From Alcaligenaceae bacterium (GTDB lineage Bacteria > Pseudomonadota > Gammaproteobacteria > Burkholderiales > Burkholderiaceae_B): a DNA stretch of 32,320 nt. The notes under the pieces were generated by a model. It was not told where the DNA came from. It did not search any database and was given only the letters and a program-made list of their open reading frames with translations. The position numbers were made by a program, and so were the translations under genes. Positions 1 to 7,001 of this stretch are shown here, one piece after another. Position 1 is the stretch's first letter; every line of letters starts with the position of its first letter. Location: positions 1 to 32,320 of the forward strand of contig JAJUGB010000012.1 of the NCBI GenBank assembly GCA_029268595.1, written 5' to 3'.

Positions 1-590
1 ACCAGTGTGCGTTCTCCAGTGGGGTCAAAGGCGGCATAGAGCGCGCGCAGGGCCGTCTCAACTTCCGGGTCCGAGGTGCCGATGACGATGCGCTCGGGTT
101 CAAGACAATCTTTAATGGCGCGGCCTTCAGCAAGGAATTCCGGATTTGAAGCGACCCTCACTGCGGGGCCGTTCGGGCGGGCACAAGCGCTTAAGATTTC
201 CTGAATGCGCTCACAGGTGCCCACCGGCACTGTGGATTTGACTATGACTATGGTCTGGGGCGAAAGGTGGGCCGCCAACTCGCGAGCGCTGTCCAACAAA
301 TTCTTCAGGTCGGCCCGGCCGTCTGGATCGGACGGGGTCCCTACAGCAAGGAAAACAAACCGAGCGTCAGCAGCATTTTGAATGTCGGTGGAGAAGGTCA
401 AACGACCTGACTTGTGCTGTTCCGCCACTAAATCGTCCAGGCCCGGCTCATAAAAAGGAGCTCGGCCTGCTTGAAGGGCTTCGATCTTCTTACTGTCCTT
501 GTCGATGCAAACGACTCGATGTCCCACTTTGGCCAGGCACGCGCCTGTGACCAGTCCGACGTAACCGCTGCCAACGATGGCGATATCCAT
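1..590 (-). CDS. ugd: UDP-glucose 6-dehydrogenase, C-terminal part cut off by the window edge
   Basis: Oxidises UDP-glucose to UDP-glucuronate with two NAD+ in the cytoplasm, supplying capsule and exopolysaccharide precursors. About 196 of the usual roughly 440 residues are present. The N-terminus reads MDIAIVGSGYVGLVTG, the Rossmann dinucleotide-binding loop. It is followed by AVGTPSDPDG, STVPVGT and SNPEFLAEG, all typical of the UDP-glucose/GDP-mannose dehydrogenase family. The catalytic cysteine lies beyond the edge. The ATG at 590 follows a G-rich Shine-Dalgarno stretch (about 598-603) and begins exactly at the Rossmann strand. A strong sigma-54 promoter match lies 34 nt upstream. The gene is downstream of rpoN on the same strand, but its own promoter suggests separate transcription. 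UDP-glucuronate is the substrate of the UXS-like enzyme at 11968-12993. Confidence 0.93.
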   Translation of the reverse strand, partial: MDIAIVGSGYVGLVTGACLAKVGHRVVCIDKDSKKIEALQAGRAPFYEPGLDDLVAEQHKSGRLTFSTDIQNAADARFVFLAVGTPSDPDGRADLKNLLDSARELAAHLSPQTIVIVKSTVPVGTCERIQEILSACARPNGPAVRVASNPEFLAEGRAIKDCLEPERIVIGTSDPEVETALRALYAAFDPTGERTL

Positions 591-623
591 TCAACACCCC
601 CCAGAAAGCAGATGGGCGCTTAA

Positions 624-639
624 TGCAAGCGCCGTGCCG
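624..639 (-). promoter_or_regulatory. Candidate sigma-54 promoter of ugd
   Basis: On the minus strand this reads CGGCACGGCGCTTGCA, matching 11 of the 12 specified positions of TGGCACRNNNNTTGCW with exact GG-N10-GC spacing. The -24 GG is at 638-637 and the -12 GC at 626-625. Predicted transcription start is near 613, giving a leader of about 23 nt before the ugd ATG. Upstream (654-660 and 708-714) are two copies of AAGCGCT, which might be activator sites; that part is weak. Confidence 0.75.
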
Positions 640-732
640 CCAGCGGACGCGTCAAGCGCTACACATCACGGGGCGGCAATCTCTCGCCCACCCCGCGTAC
701 CTTCAGTAAGCGCTGGATCGGGGCGGCACTCC

Positions 733-2262
733 CTAGGGAGCGCGTCTTAGCTCAGCCGACGGATACTTGATTTGGGCGCGGTACTTCGACACCGTGCGGC
801 GAGCCACCACCACACCTTCTCTAGCCAGTTTTTGCGCGAGCATCACGTCTGATAGCGGCTGGCGCGGGTCTTCGTTTTCGATCATTTCCTGGATCAAGGC
901 GCGTACAGCACCTGCAGAGCAGGTTCCTCCCGAGCGCGTTGCGAGTTCGCGCGAGAAAAAGTGCTTGAACTCGAAAATGCCGCGAGGCGACGCCAAGTAC
1001 TTATTGCTGGTTGCGCGAGAGACGGTTGATTCGTGCATACCGAGCTCGTCTGCAATTTCGCTGAGCATCAAGGGGCGTAAGGCCACGTCGCCATAGTCAA
1101 AGAAGGTTTGCTGCCGAGCGACAATGGCTTGTGCGACGCGAAGTATCGTGGTGTTGCGCTGCTCCAGGCTGCGAATAAGCCAACGAGCCTCTTGCAAAGC
1201 CTTGGCCATCAAGTGCCGGTCGTTGTAGCGCGATTCGCGAAATAGCTTCGCATAGGTCGAGTGCAGCTGAGCTTTAGGCACAGCATCGTTGTTTGACAAA
1301 GCCACCCAACGCTTGCCAATTTTGCGGACGATGACATCGGGTACTACATAGCAGGACGGGTCTACCGTGGCGTAGCGCGAGCCGGGTCGTGGATCCAACG
1401 ACCTTATCAGCAAGCAGGCCTCGCGTACCTCTTCTTCAGAAGCCTGGAACATGCGCGCCATGCCGACATAGTCGCATTTGCCGACTTTTTCCAAGGCCGA
1501 TTCCACTATCTTGCAGGCAAGGTCGCGTTGCGGCTTGTCTTCGTCCAGGGACCGTAACTGCAAAAGCAGGCACTCAGACAGGTTGCGCGCGCCAAGGCCT
1601 GGCGAGGCCAACTGCTGAACGAGACGCAGCGCTACTTCCCATTCGTCGTCGGTGGGGGCTGGGTCTAACTGGCCGTCTCCCGCAAGTTCTGAAAAGGGAA
1701 CGCGCAGATAGCCGTCCTCGTCAAGTGCTTCAATAACGAAGGTCACAAGTATGCGGTCCCGTTCGCTGAGCGGATAGGCGCACAAGTCTTCCAGCAAGGC
1801 GTCGTGCAGCCCCGTATGGCTGCGCGCCCATTGTCCTACGTCAGTGTCTACTGCCTCGCCATTACGGTTGCTGGTGGGATAGTCGCCGGAATAGCTCGAC
1901 ATTGAATCAGCGGCGGCCTCGTAGGCCGAAAACTCCTCTGAGGAGTCGCTGATTTCGGCCGAAATGTGTTCGTATTCGACCGAACTCGTCTCATCCAGCG
2001 AGGTTGTGGATGCGATCGAGCCGATTGCGTCAGTCACTTCTTGCGTCGCATCGGGCAGATGTGCGTCTTTGGCGTCAATGGCTGCGCCTTCCGCATCGCC
2101 GGATTCGTCCTGTTCTTCCAGGAAAGGATTGGTGGCGATTGCGTGCGCCACCTCGCGGCTGAAATCCAGGGTAGACATCTGCAGCAGTTTGACCGACTGT
2201 TGAAGACGCGGTGTCAATGTCGTCTGCTGACGCATGCGCAATTCGTAGGTGAGCTGTACCAA
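733..2262 (-). CDS. rpoN: RNA polymerase sigma-54 factor
   Basis: Sigma-54 directs RNA polymerase to -24/-12 promoters and needs an ATP-dependent enhancer-binding activator. The 509-residue protein shows the whole family layout. Region I has the glutamine/leucine-rich start TLTPRLQQSVKLLQMS. It is followed by an acidic region II (about residues 50-140), the core-binding domain, a helix-turn-helix (ELGMHESTVSRATSNKYL), and the RpoN box ARRTVSKYR at 487-495. The start is TTG at 2262, with AGGGAG about 7 nt upstream; the next in-frame ATG (MRQQ) would still keep region I. None of the usual rpoN neighbours (lptB, hpf, ptsN) is present and ugd lies downstream, so this may be a second, specialised rpoN. 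A sigma-54 promoter match just upstream implies autoregulation. Confidence 0.96.
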   Translation of the reverse strand: MVQLTYELRMRQQTTLTPRLQQSVKLLQMSTLDFSREVAHAIATNPFLEEQDESGDAEGAAIDAKDAHLPDATQEVTDAIGSIASTTSLDETSSVEYEHISAEISDSSEEFSAYEAAADSMSSYSGDYPTSNRNGEAVDTDVGQWARSHTGLHDALLEDLCAYPLSERDRILVTFVIEALDEDGYLRVPFSELAGDGQLDPAPTDDEWEVALRLVQQLASPGLGARNLSECLLLQLRSLDEDKPQRDLACKIVESALEKVGKCDYVGMARMFQASEEEVREACLLIRSLDPRPGSRYATVDPSCYVVPDVIVRKIGKRWVALSNNDAVPKAQLHSTYAKLFRESRYNDRHLMAKALQEARWLIRSLEQRNTTILRVAQAIVARQQTFFDYGDVALRPLMLSEIADELGMHESTVSRATSNKYLASPRGIFEFKHFFSRELATRSGGTCSAGAVRALIQEMIENEDPRQPLSDVMLAQKLAREGVVVARRTVSKYRAQIKYPSAELRRAP

Positions 2263-2309
2263 GTCTTGTCTCCCTAAAAGCAGATAGATGGATGGTCACC
2301 CGGTTATCA

Positions 2310-2325
2310 CGCAAAATCTATGCCA
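2310..2325 (-). promoter_or_regulatory. Candidate sigma-54 promoter of rpoN (autoregulation)
   Basis: The minus strand reads TGGCATAGATTTTGCG, with exact GG-N10-GC spacing and 10 of 12 consensus positions (C to T in the -24 element, and G after TTGC). Predicted start is near 2299, about 37 nt before the TTG start of rpoN. Confidence 0.62.
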
Positions 2326-2339
2326 GTTTGAAAATTCAC

Positions 2340-2375
2340 AGCCCCTGAAGAGCTCCCCTCTTACTTATAGGGGCT
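2340..2375. other. Two-part stem-loop between rpoN and the BON gene
   Basis: AGCCCCT (2340-2346) pairs with AGGGGCT (2369-2375). Nested inside, AAGAG (2348-2352) pairs with CTCTT (2358-2362) around a five-base loop. It lies just upstream of the rpoN promoter match and is not followed by a T-run on the plus strand. A protein-binding dyad or transcript hairpin are both possible; the function is unknown. Confidence 0.5.
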
Positions 2376-2404
2376 TGCGGCCGTTTGCGCTCAGAACCTG
2401 CCGG

Positions 2405-2478
2405 CAAGCGGCGTTCCTGCATGTCGAATTTTCCTATGCAATTTACTTGCCTGTGTAAGAAATGCTGGCAGCCGCTTG
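2405..2478. repeat. Separated inverted repeat, possible enhancer sites for two divergent sigma-54 promoters
   Basis: CAAGCGGC (2405-2412) is the exact reverse complement of GCCGCTTG (2471-2478). Between them lies a second small inverted repeat, TGCAT (2418-2422) and ATGCA (2436-2440). The pair sits about 80-150 bp from both the rpoN and BON promoter matches, the usual distance for NtrC-family activator sites. Together with the hairpin at 2340-2375 and the two promoters, this accounts for what I can see in the 2263-2630 gap. Confidence 0.35.
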
Positions 2479-2549
2479 GCCTTCGTACGCAGGTCGAGGG
2501 TGCTCCGTAACAACTTCTCAATCACGATTGCCTTGGGCCCCCCATGGGT

Positions 2550-2565
2550 TGGCACAACGATTGCT
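2550..2565 (+). promoter_or_regulatory. Sigma-54 promoter of the BON/PRC operon, perfect consensus match
   Basis: TGGCACAACGATTGCT matches all 12 specified positions of TGGCACRNNNNTTGCW. The -24 GG is at 2551-2552 and the -12 GC at 2563-2564. Predicted start is near 2576, with about 55 nt of leader to the ATG at 2631. The site overlaps the alternative ATG at 2544, which argues against that start. Confidence 0.85.
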
Positions 2566-2630
2566 ACTGCTCCGTTCGAGATGAAGTGCACGCACTGAAT
2601 CAAGACTCACCCGCTTTCTGGGAGGTTTTA

Positions 2631-3833
2631 ATGAGTAACGATTATCAAGGACGGCAACGTTATCCGGGAAGGTCGGACGCCGGCCGGCGCGAGTATGACC
2701 TGTTCGGCCGAGAGACTAGTCACGGTCGGGGGCGCTCTCATGGTCCTCGCCAAAGCTACGGAGCCGATAGAGAAGGGTACCAGGGGCGTGATCGTGGAGA
2801 CGGGTCCTCATGGGGTGACGACCGCGGCCGGCCGCAATACGACGCCCTGGGCCGCTACTACGAGGAAGACGAACGCCAATATCAGCCCGGCCGATCCAGC
2901 GGCCAGCGCGGGCATGGTGACTGGCGCGAAGAGCAGGCCGGCCACGGGGCCCGGCTTTATGGAGAGCGAGATTTTCCTAGCGTAGGCGAGCACGATTATC
3001 GTGGCATGCACCGTCAATACGGACAGCACCAGGGTGACCATGATGACTATCGTCGGCGTGGCCATCGCAGCTGGGAAGAACACTATGACGACGGCGGCGA
3101 GTATGGCTCTTATCCCAGTGGTCAAGGCCAGCGCCAAGCCAGTTGGCGCGCGTCCGGTCCTGGACAAGGCGTAGTAAGCCGCAGCGCCGACCCCGGACAG
3201 AGCAGCTATGGCGGATTCACCAACGAAGACCCCAGCTATCAGTATCAGCAGCGTCAGCCCGGTGGTTATCCAGGCGACCAAGAGTACCGCGTTCCACGCA
3301 TGGGGGAGCCCGGTCCCTGGCAGCGTTCAGGAGGCCACCAGCAAGATTCGAGCTATGGCGAGAACCGGCAGTGGTATGGGGAAGATGCACACCGCGACCA
3401 CCGGCGCGGCTGGGGTGCGCAGAGCCAACGTCGCACCAGTCCCAAAGGCTATACGCGTTCGGACGACAGAGTGCGCGAAGACATCTGCGAACGGCTGAGT
3501 CATAGCGGACTTGACGTCAGTGAAGTGTCCGTGGAGGTCAAGGACGGCACGGTGACCCTCGAGGGCACGGTAGAAGATCGTTGGACAAAGTACGTCATCG
3601 AAGATCACGCAGACGACTGCCTCGGTGTGAAAGAGATCGATAACCGCATCCGCGTCTTGCGTAGTCAGGGATATTCCCGCGGCGAAACCTCGACCCACGC
3701 GGGCGGCTCCTCACAGACCGGCTCCGAAGGTCGTTCCGAGCAGGGCTCCGGCTCATCCGCTTCTGCGGGTGGCGGCTCCGGGCAACATGCCGAGCAAGGG
3801 GAATCAGGCTCCGATCCTAAGCGTTCCAAATAG
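2631..3833 (+). CDS. BON-domain protein with long disordered Gly/Arg/Tyr/Gln-rich N-terminus
   Basis: A 400-residue protein. About the first 275 residues are low-complexity and hydrophilic, dominated by G, R, D, Y, Q, H and S with many RGH, YGQ and GDR-like pieces. A single BON domain follows at about 278-345 (starts DDRVREDICERL, includes VEVKDGTVTLEGTV). The last 50 residues are a Ser/Gly-rich tail. BON domains occur in envelope and osmotic-stress proteins such as OsmY and are thought to bind lipid or other envelope components. No signal peptide or membrane segment is visible, so its location is unclear. The start at 2631 has GGGAGG just upstream. It is 14 nt from the PRC-barrel gene and is preceded by a perfect sigma-54 promoter. 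The specific role is unknown. Confidence 0.85.
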   Translation: MSNDYQGRQRYPGRSDAGRREYDLFGRETSHGRGRSHGPRQSYGADREGYQGRDRGDGSSWGDDRGRPQYDALGRYYEEDERQYQPGRSSGQRGHGDWREEQAGHGARLYGERDFPSVGEHDYRGMHRQYGQHQGDHDDYRRRGHRSWEEHYDDGGEYGSYPSGQGQRQASWRASGPGQGVVSRSADPGQSSYGGFTNEDPSYQYQQRQPGGYPGDQEYRVPRMGEPGPWQRSGGHQQDSSYGENRQWYGEDAHRDHRRGWGAQSQRRTSPKGYTRSDDRVREDICERLSHSGLDVSEVSVEVKDGTVTLEGTVEDRWTKYVIEDHADDCLGVKEIDNRIRVLRSQGYSRGETSTHAGGSSQTGSEGRSEQGSGSSASAGGGSGQHAEQGESGSDPKRSK

Positions 3834-3847
3834 AAGGGAGAATTTGT

Positions 3848-4246
3848 ATGGAAAAACAGACACAAATCATTCGAGATCCAGAAGACTCCGGTCCGGGTCC
3901 CGGTCCGGAAGTCATGGCGGCCTCCACTCTGGAAGGCAACGACGTCTACAACAATGCGGATGAAAAACTGGGGACGATCGAGCACATCATGATTGACGTG
4001 CCTCGTGGACGAGTGGCGTATGCCGTGCTGTCACGTGGCGGCATTTTGGGCATGGGCGACAAACTTTTCGCCATCCCCTGGAGCGCTCTCACCCTCGATA
4101 CACAGCGTAAGTGCTTCCTGCTTGACGTCCCGGAGCAGCGCATGAAAGACGCCGAGGGATTCGACAAGGACGCCTGGCCGCGCATGGCGGATTTGTCGTG
4201 GGCTACCCGCACTCACGAGTTCTACAACCAGCCTCCGTACTGGTAA
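3848..4246 (+). CDS. PRC-barrel domain protein
   Basis: A 132-residue soluble protein. After a Gly/Pro-rich lead of about 25 residues comes a PRC-barrel fold: VMAASTLEGNDVYNNADEKL, then IEHIMIDVPRGRVAYAVLS, then FAIPWSALTLD. This is the standard order for small stand-alone PRC-barrel proteins. These are frequent in stress-related operons of Proteobacteria and have few assigned functions. The tail (FYNQPPYW) is aromatic. AAGGGAG at 3834-3840 gives a clear ribosome binding site for the ATG at 3848. It is cotranscribed with the BON gene and followed directly by a terminator-like hairpin. Confidence 0.88.
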   Translation: MEKQTQIIRDPEDSGPGPGPEVMAASTLEGNDVYNNADEKLGTIEHIMIDVPRGRVAYAVLSRGGILGMGDKLFAIPWSALTLDTQRKCFLLDVPEQRMKDAEGFDKDAWPRMADLSWATRTHEFYNQPPYW

Positions 4247-4254
4247 TCAAACAC

Positions 4255-4272
4255 GCAGGGCTTCGGCCCTGC
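4255..4272 (+). terminator. GC-rich hairpin after the BON/PRC operon, terminator-like
   Basis: GCAGGGC and GCCCTGC form a perfect 7-bp stem closed by the very stable TTCG loop, 8 nt after the PRC-barrel stop codon. No T-run follows directly (TCCCTAAATCTTGTT), so termination may be partial or the hairpin may protect the 3' end. Confidence 0.6.
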
Positions 4273-4337
4273 TCCCTAAATCTTGTTGAGAGCCGGGCGT
4301 CCCATGCGCCTGGCCAGGCAATCGTGCGGAGAGAACC

Positions 4338-5624
4338 ATGCAGAAGATAGCAATAATTAGTGAACATGCCTCGCCCCTGGCACAGGCCGGGAGCATTGAC
4401 AGTGGTGGCCAGAATATTTACGTCGCTCAGATTGCCCGACAGCTTGCGGCTTGCGGAAACCAAGTTGACGTATTCACCCGGCTGGACAATCCCTATTTGC
4501 CGCCGGAAATGAGTTGGGGTGAGAACGTCCGCATCATCCATGTCCCGGCAGGACCCGCCAAACACCTGCCAAAAGAGTCCCTATTGGGTCACATGGCCGA
4601 TTTCGGGGCGTACTTGCAGAACTATTTCGCAAATCAGGATGAACCTTACGATCTGATTCACGCTAATTTCTTTATGTCCGCCATGGCCGCCATGCCGGTC
4701 GCCCGTCGTGCTGGCATTCCTCTCGTGGTCACTTTTCACGCCCTTGGGCGAGTACGCCGCAAATATCAGGCCGAGGCCGATCTGTTTCCCGACTGCCGGT
4801 TTCAGATCGAAGACGAGATTATCCAGAACGCGGACTGCATCATTGCAGAGTGCCCCGAGGACAGGCGCGACCTTATCGATCTATATGACGCCGACCCATC
4901 CCGCATTCGGATGATTCCATGCGGATACGACCCCGACGAAGTAGGCCCGATGGATTGCAAGGAGGCCCGCGCTCAACTCGGATGGGACCCGGACACCTTC
5001 TACGTCTTGCAGCTTGGCCGCATGGTGCCGCGCAAAGGCGTCGACAACGTGATCCGCGGCTTGGCCCGCTTGCGAAACGTCCATGGCGTCAATGCGCGCT
5101 TATGCGTAGTGGGCGGTAATTCGGTGGAACCGTCCGAAGCCGCCACTCCGGAACTTGCACGCCTTCGAGACATTGCACGCGATGAGGGTGTGCTGGACTT
5201 TGTGGAATTCACCGGCCGGCGCGCACGCAATCAACTACAGCGCTATTACTGCGCCGCGGATGTGTTCGTCACAACGCCGTGGTATGAGCCGTTTGGAATC
5301 ACCCCTATCGAAGCCATGGCTTGCGGCCGCCCGGTCATTGGTGCCGACACCGGAGGAATTCGATACAGCGTGGCCGACGGTGAAACCGGGTTCTTGGTGC
5401 CACCGCGCGATCCAGATGCTCTCGCCGTCCGCTTAGCCGCGTTGGCCCGAGATCCGGCACTTGCCCGCCGCATGGGAGAGGCCGGCGCACGTCGTGCACA
5501 ACGGCTATTTACGTGGGACCGGGTGGGACAAGAGTTGAATGGTCTTTTCTATGAGCTTGCCAGCCGTTCCGAGGCGCCTTTGCACGCTACCAGTGGTAGG
5601 GGAGCCGCACGCCTTATTGCTTGA
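4338..5624 (+). CDS. GT4-family glycosyltransferase
   Basis: A retaining glycosyltransferase of the GT-B fold, 428 residues, the normal length. The N-terminal half starts as in sucrose-phosphate synthase/MshA-like enzymes with EHASPLAQAGSIDSGGQNIYV, whose Gly23-Gly24 loop contacts the donor. The C-terminal half has VLQLGRMVPRKGVDNVI and the E-x7-E signature EPFGITPIE (Glu317, Glu325), which binds the nucleotide sugar. No membrane segment or signal is visible, so it is cytosolic. Donor and acceptor cannot be told from sequence. It opens the glycan gene cluster; GGAGAG about 7 nt before the ATG supports the start. No sigma-54 site was found in the 91 nt before it. Confidence 0.92.
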   Translation: MQKIAIISEHASPLAQAGSIDSGGQNIYVAQIARQLAACGNQVDVFTRLDNPYLPPEMSWGENVRIIHVPAGPAKHLPKESLLGHMADFGAYLQNYFANQDEPYDLIHANFFMSAMAAMPVARRAGIPLVVTFHALGRVRRKYQAEADLFPDCRFQIEDEIIQNADCIIAECPEDRRDLIDLYDADPSRIRMIPCGYDPDEVGPMDCKEARAQLGWDPDTFYVLQLGRMVPRKGVDNVIRGLARLRNVHGVNARLCVVGGNSVEPSEAATPELARLRDIARDEGVLDFVEFTGRRARNQLQRYYCAADVFVTTPWYEPFGITPIEAMACGRPVIGADTGGIRYSVADGETGFLVPPRDPDALAVRLAALARDPALARRMGEAGARRAQRLFTWDRVGQELNGLFYELASRSEAPLHATSGRGAARLIA

Positions 5625-5676
5625 TGCAGATTTCTAGTACGCCGCAAAACGAAAAACATCGAATAGAGGAAGAAGA

Positions 5677-6411
5677 ATGGAGTCTAACGATTTTGAATCG
5701 CTAAAGGGACGCGTTGTTTTAGTTACGGGAGGGGGAAGAGGACTGGGGGCGGCAATTTGCGAATTGCTGGCACAAGAAGGGGCGCAGTTGGTTGTCACCG
5801 ACATCGATGCAGCCTCCGCCCAGGCCATGGCCGAAAAGATAGGGTCCGGGGACGGCAAGGCCTGCGCTTTCGGACTCGACGTCGGCAGCGAGGAAGACGT
5901 GCAACAAGTACTAAAGCAGGCAACTGAGCGCTGCGGTCGATTGGATGCAGTCGTCAATAACGCCGGCACCGACGTCACGATCGGCATACGCGAAATGAGC
6001 ACGACCGATTGGGAGCGGGTGCTGCGCACCAACCTGACCGGCCCGTTCCTCATGGCCAAATTCGCTCTGGAGCATTTGGCCCCTGGCGGGCACATCGTGA
6101 ATATCGCCTCAACGGCTGCTCGTCGTGCCTGGCCTAACGCCAGTGTCTATCACGCCAGCAAGTGGGGGTTGATGGGCCTGAGCCACGCCTTGCATTCAGA
6201 ATTGCGCTCCACGGGCATCAAGGTATCAGCTGTCATTGCCGGCGGCATGCGTACTCCGTTTTTGCTTGACCGGTTCCCCGATATTGATGCCGGCCTCTTG
6301 CAGGACCCGGCCAATGTGGCGCGAGCCGTTAAGTTTGTGTTGACCCAGCCACCCGAAACGGTGGTTCCAGAAGTGATGGTTCTGCCAATGAAGGAGACGT
6401 CATGGCCCTGA
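5677..6411 (+). CDS. Short-chain dehydrogenase/reductase
   Basis: A classical SDR of 244 residues. It has the cofactor loop TGGGRGLG (17-24), NNAG (94-97), catalytic Ser145 and the YHASK motif with Tyr158 and Lys162. It uses NAD(H) or NADP(H) to oxidise or reduce a hydroxyl or keto group. VVTDID after strand 2, with an acidic residue, suggests NAD(H). The substrate is unknown; within this cluster a sugar intermediate is plausible, but that is inference. GAGGAAGAAG just before the ATG is a good ribosome site. Its stop overlaps the next start by 10 nt, so the two are translationally coupled. Confidence 0.9.
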   Translation: MESNDFESLKGRVVLVTGGGRGLGAAICELLAQEGAQLVVTDIDAASAQAMAEKIGSGDGKACAFGLDVGSEEDVQQVLKQATERCGRLDAVVNNAGTDVTIGIREMSTTDWERVLRTNLTGPFLMAKFALEHLAPGGHIVNIASTAARRAWPNASVYHASKWGLMGLSHALHSELRSTGIKVSAVIAGGMRTPFLLDRFPDIDAGLLQDPANVARAVKFVLTQPPETVVPEVMVLPMKETSWP

Positions 6412-7001
6412 CCCCCGCTATTTTCCTGGACAAGGACGGCACCATTTTGGCCGATGTGCCTTACAACGTCGATAAGCGGCGCATGCGGTTCGCGCCCGGC
6501 GCTATGGCGGGCTTGGCTCGGTTATCAAAACTGGGCCTTCCTCTCATAGTAGTGAGCAACCAACCCGGCATTGCTTTGGGAAAATTCTCGCCGGACGCCA
6601 TGCTGGATGTGCGTCAGCAACTTAGCCTGATGTTCGAGCAGGCTGGCGCGAAACTGTCCGGGTTTTACTACTGCCCGCATCATCCTAAAGGGCTGAGACC
6701 GGCTTACACCATGCAATGTGAATGCCGAAAGCCAGCTCCCGGCCTGCTTTATGTCGCCGCCCAACGGCATAACATCGATCTGTTCTCTTCCTGGTTTGTC
6801 GGCGATATCCTTGATGATGTGGAGGCCGGTCGCCGGGCCGGGTGCCGAACCCTTCTCCTGGATAACGGTAACGAGACAGAGTGGCGGCGCAACGAGTGGC
6901 GTGTCCCCGATCGCATGGAACCCGACCTTGATGCCGCCAGCCGGTGGATCGAGGAGCATGTATACGACTACGCGCTCGATCTGCACGGAGTGACGGCATG
7001 A
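6402..7001 (+). CDS. HAD-IIIA phosphatase, GmhB/HisB-N type
   Basis: A 199-residue phosphatase of the family containing D-glycero-D-manno-heptose 1,7-bisphosphate 7-phosphatase (GmhB). It shows FLDKDGT with nucleophile Asp10 and Asp12, then VVSNQPGI, CRKPAPG with Lys110, and GDILDDVEAG with Asp138/Asp139. The zinc-site residues Cys91, His93, Cys106 and Cys108 (CPHHP and CEC) are all present, as in GmhB. The sequence fits removal of phosphate from a sugar bisphosphate. However, GmhA and HldE partners are not nearby, so the true substrate may be another phospho-sugar. It overlaps the SDR gene by 10 nt and the next gene by 4 nt (ATGA). Confidence 0.88.
   Translation: MALTPAIFLDKDGTILADVPYNVDKRRMRFAPGAMAGLARLSKLGLPLIVVSNQPGIALGKFSPDAMLDVRQQLSLMFEQAGAKLSGFYYCPHHPKGLRPAYTMQCECRKPAPGLLYVAAQRHNIDLFSSWFVGDILDDVEAGRRAGCRTLLLDNGNETEWRRNEWRVPDRMEPDLDAASRWIEEHVYDYALDLHGVTA

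Noticed and set aside
1389..1736. Plus-strand frame inside rpoN
   Set aside because: It is opposite a clear, full-length sigma-54 factor and shows no domain or start signal.
2544..2630. Earlier ATG that would extend the BON protein by 29 residues
   Set aside because: It overlaps the perfect sigma-54 promoter at 2550-2565 and would lie upstream of the transcription start. The ATG at 2631 has a strong GGGAGG site.
2808..3281. 157-residue minus-strand frame that looks like a multi-helix membrane protein
   Set aside because: It is antisense to the Asp/Arg/Gly/Tyr-rich part of the BON gene. Hydrophilic codons read in reverse give hydrophobic ones, and it has no ribosome site or family resemblance.
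4259..4275. GG-N10-GC pattern before the glycosyltransferase operon
   Set aside because: It is made by the terminator-like hairpin itself and matches few other consensus positions, so I do not call a sigma-54 promoter there.
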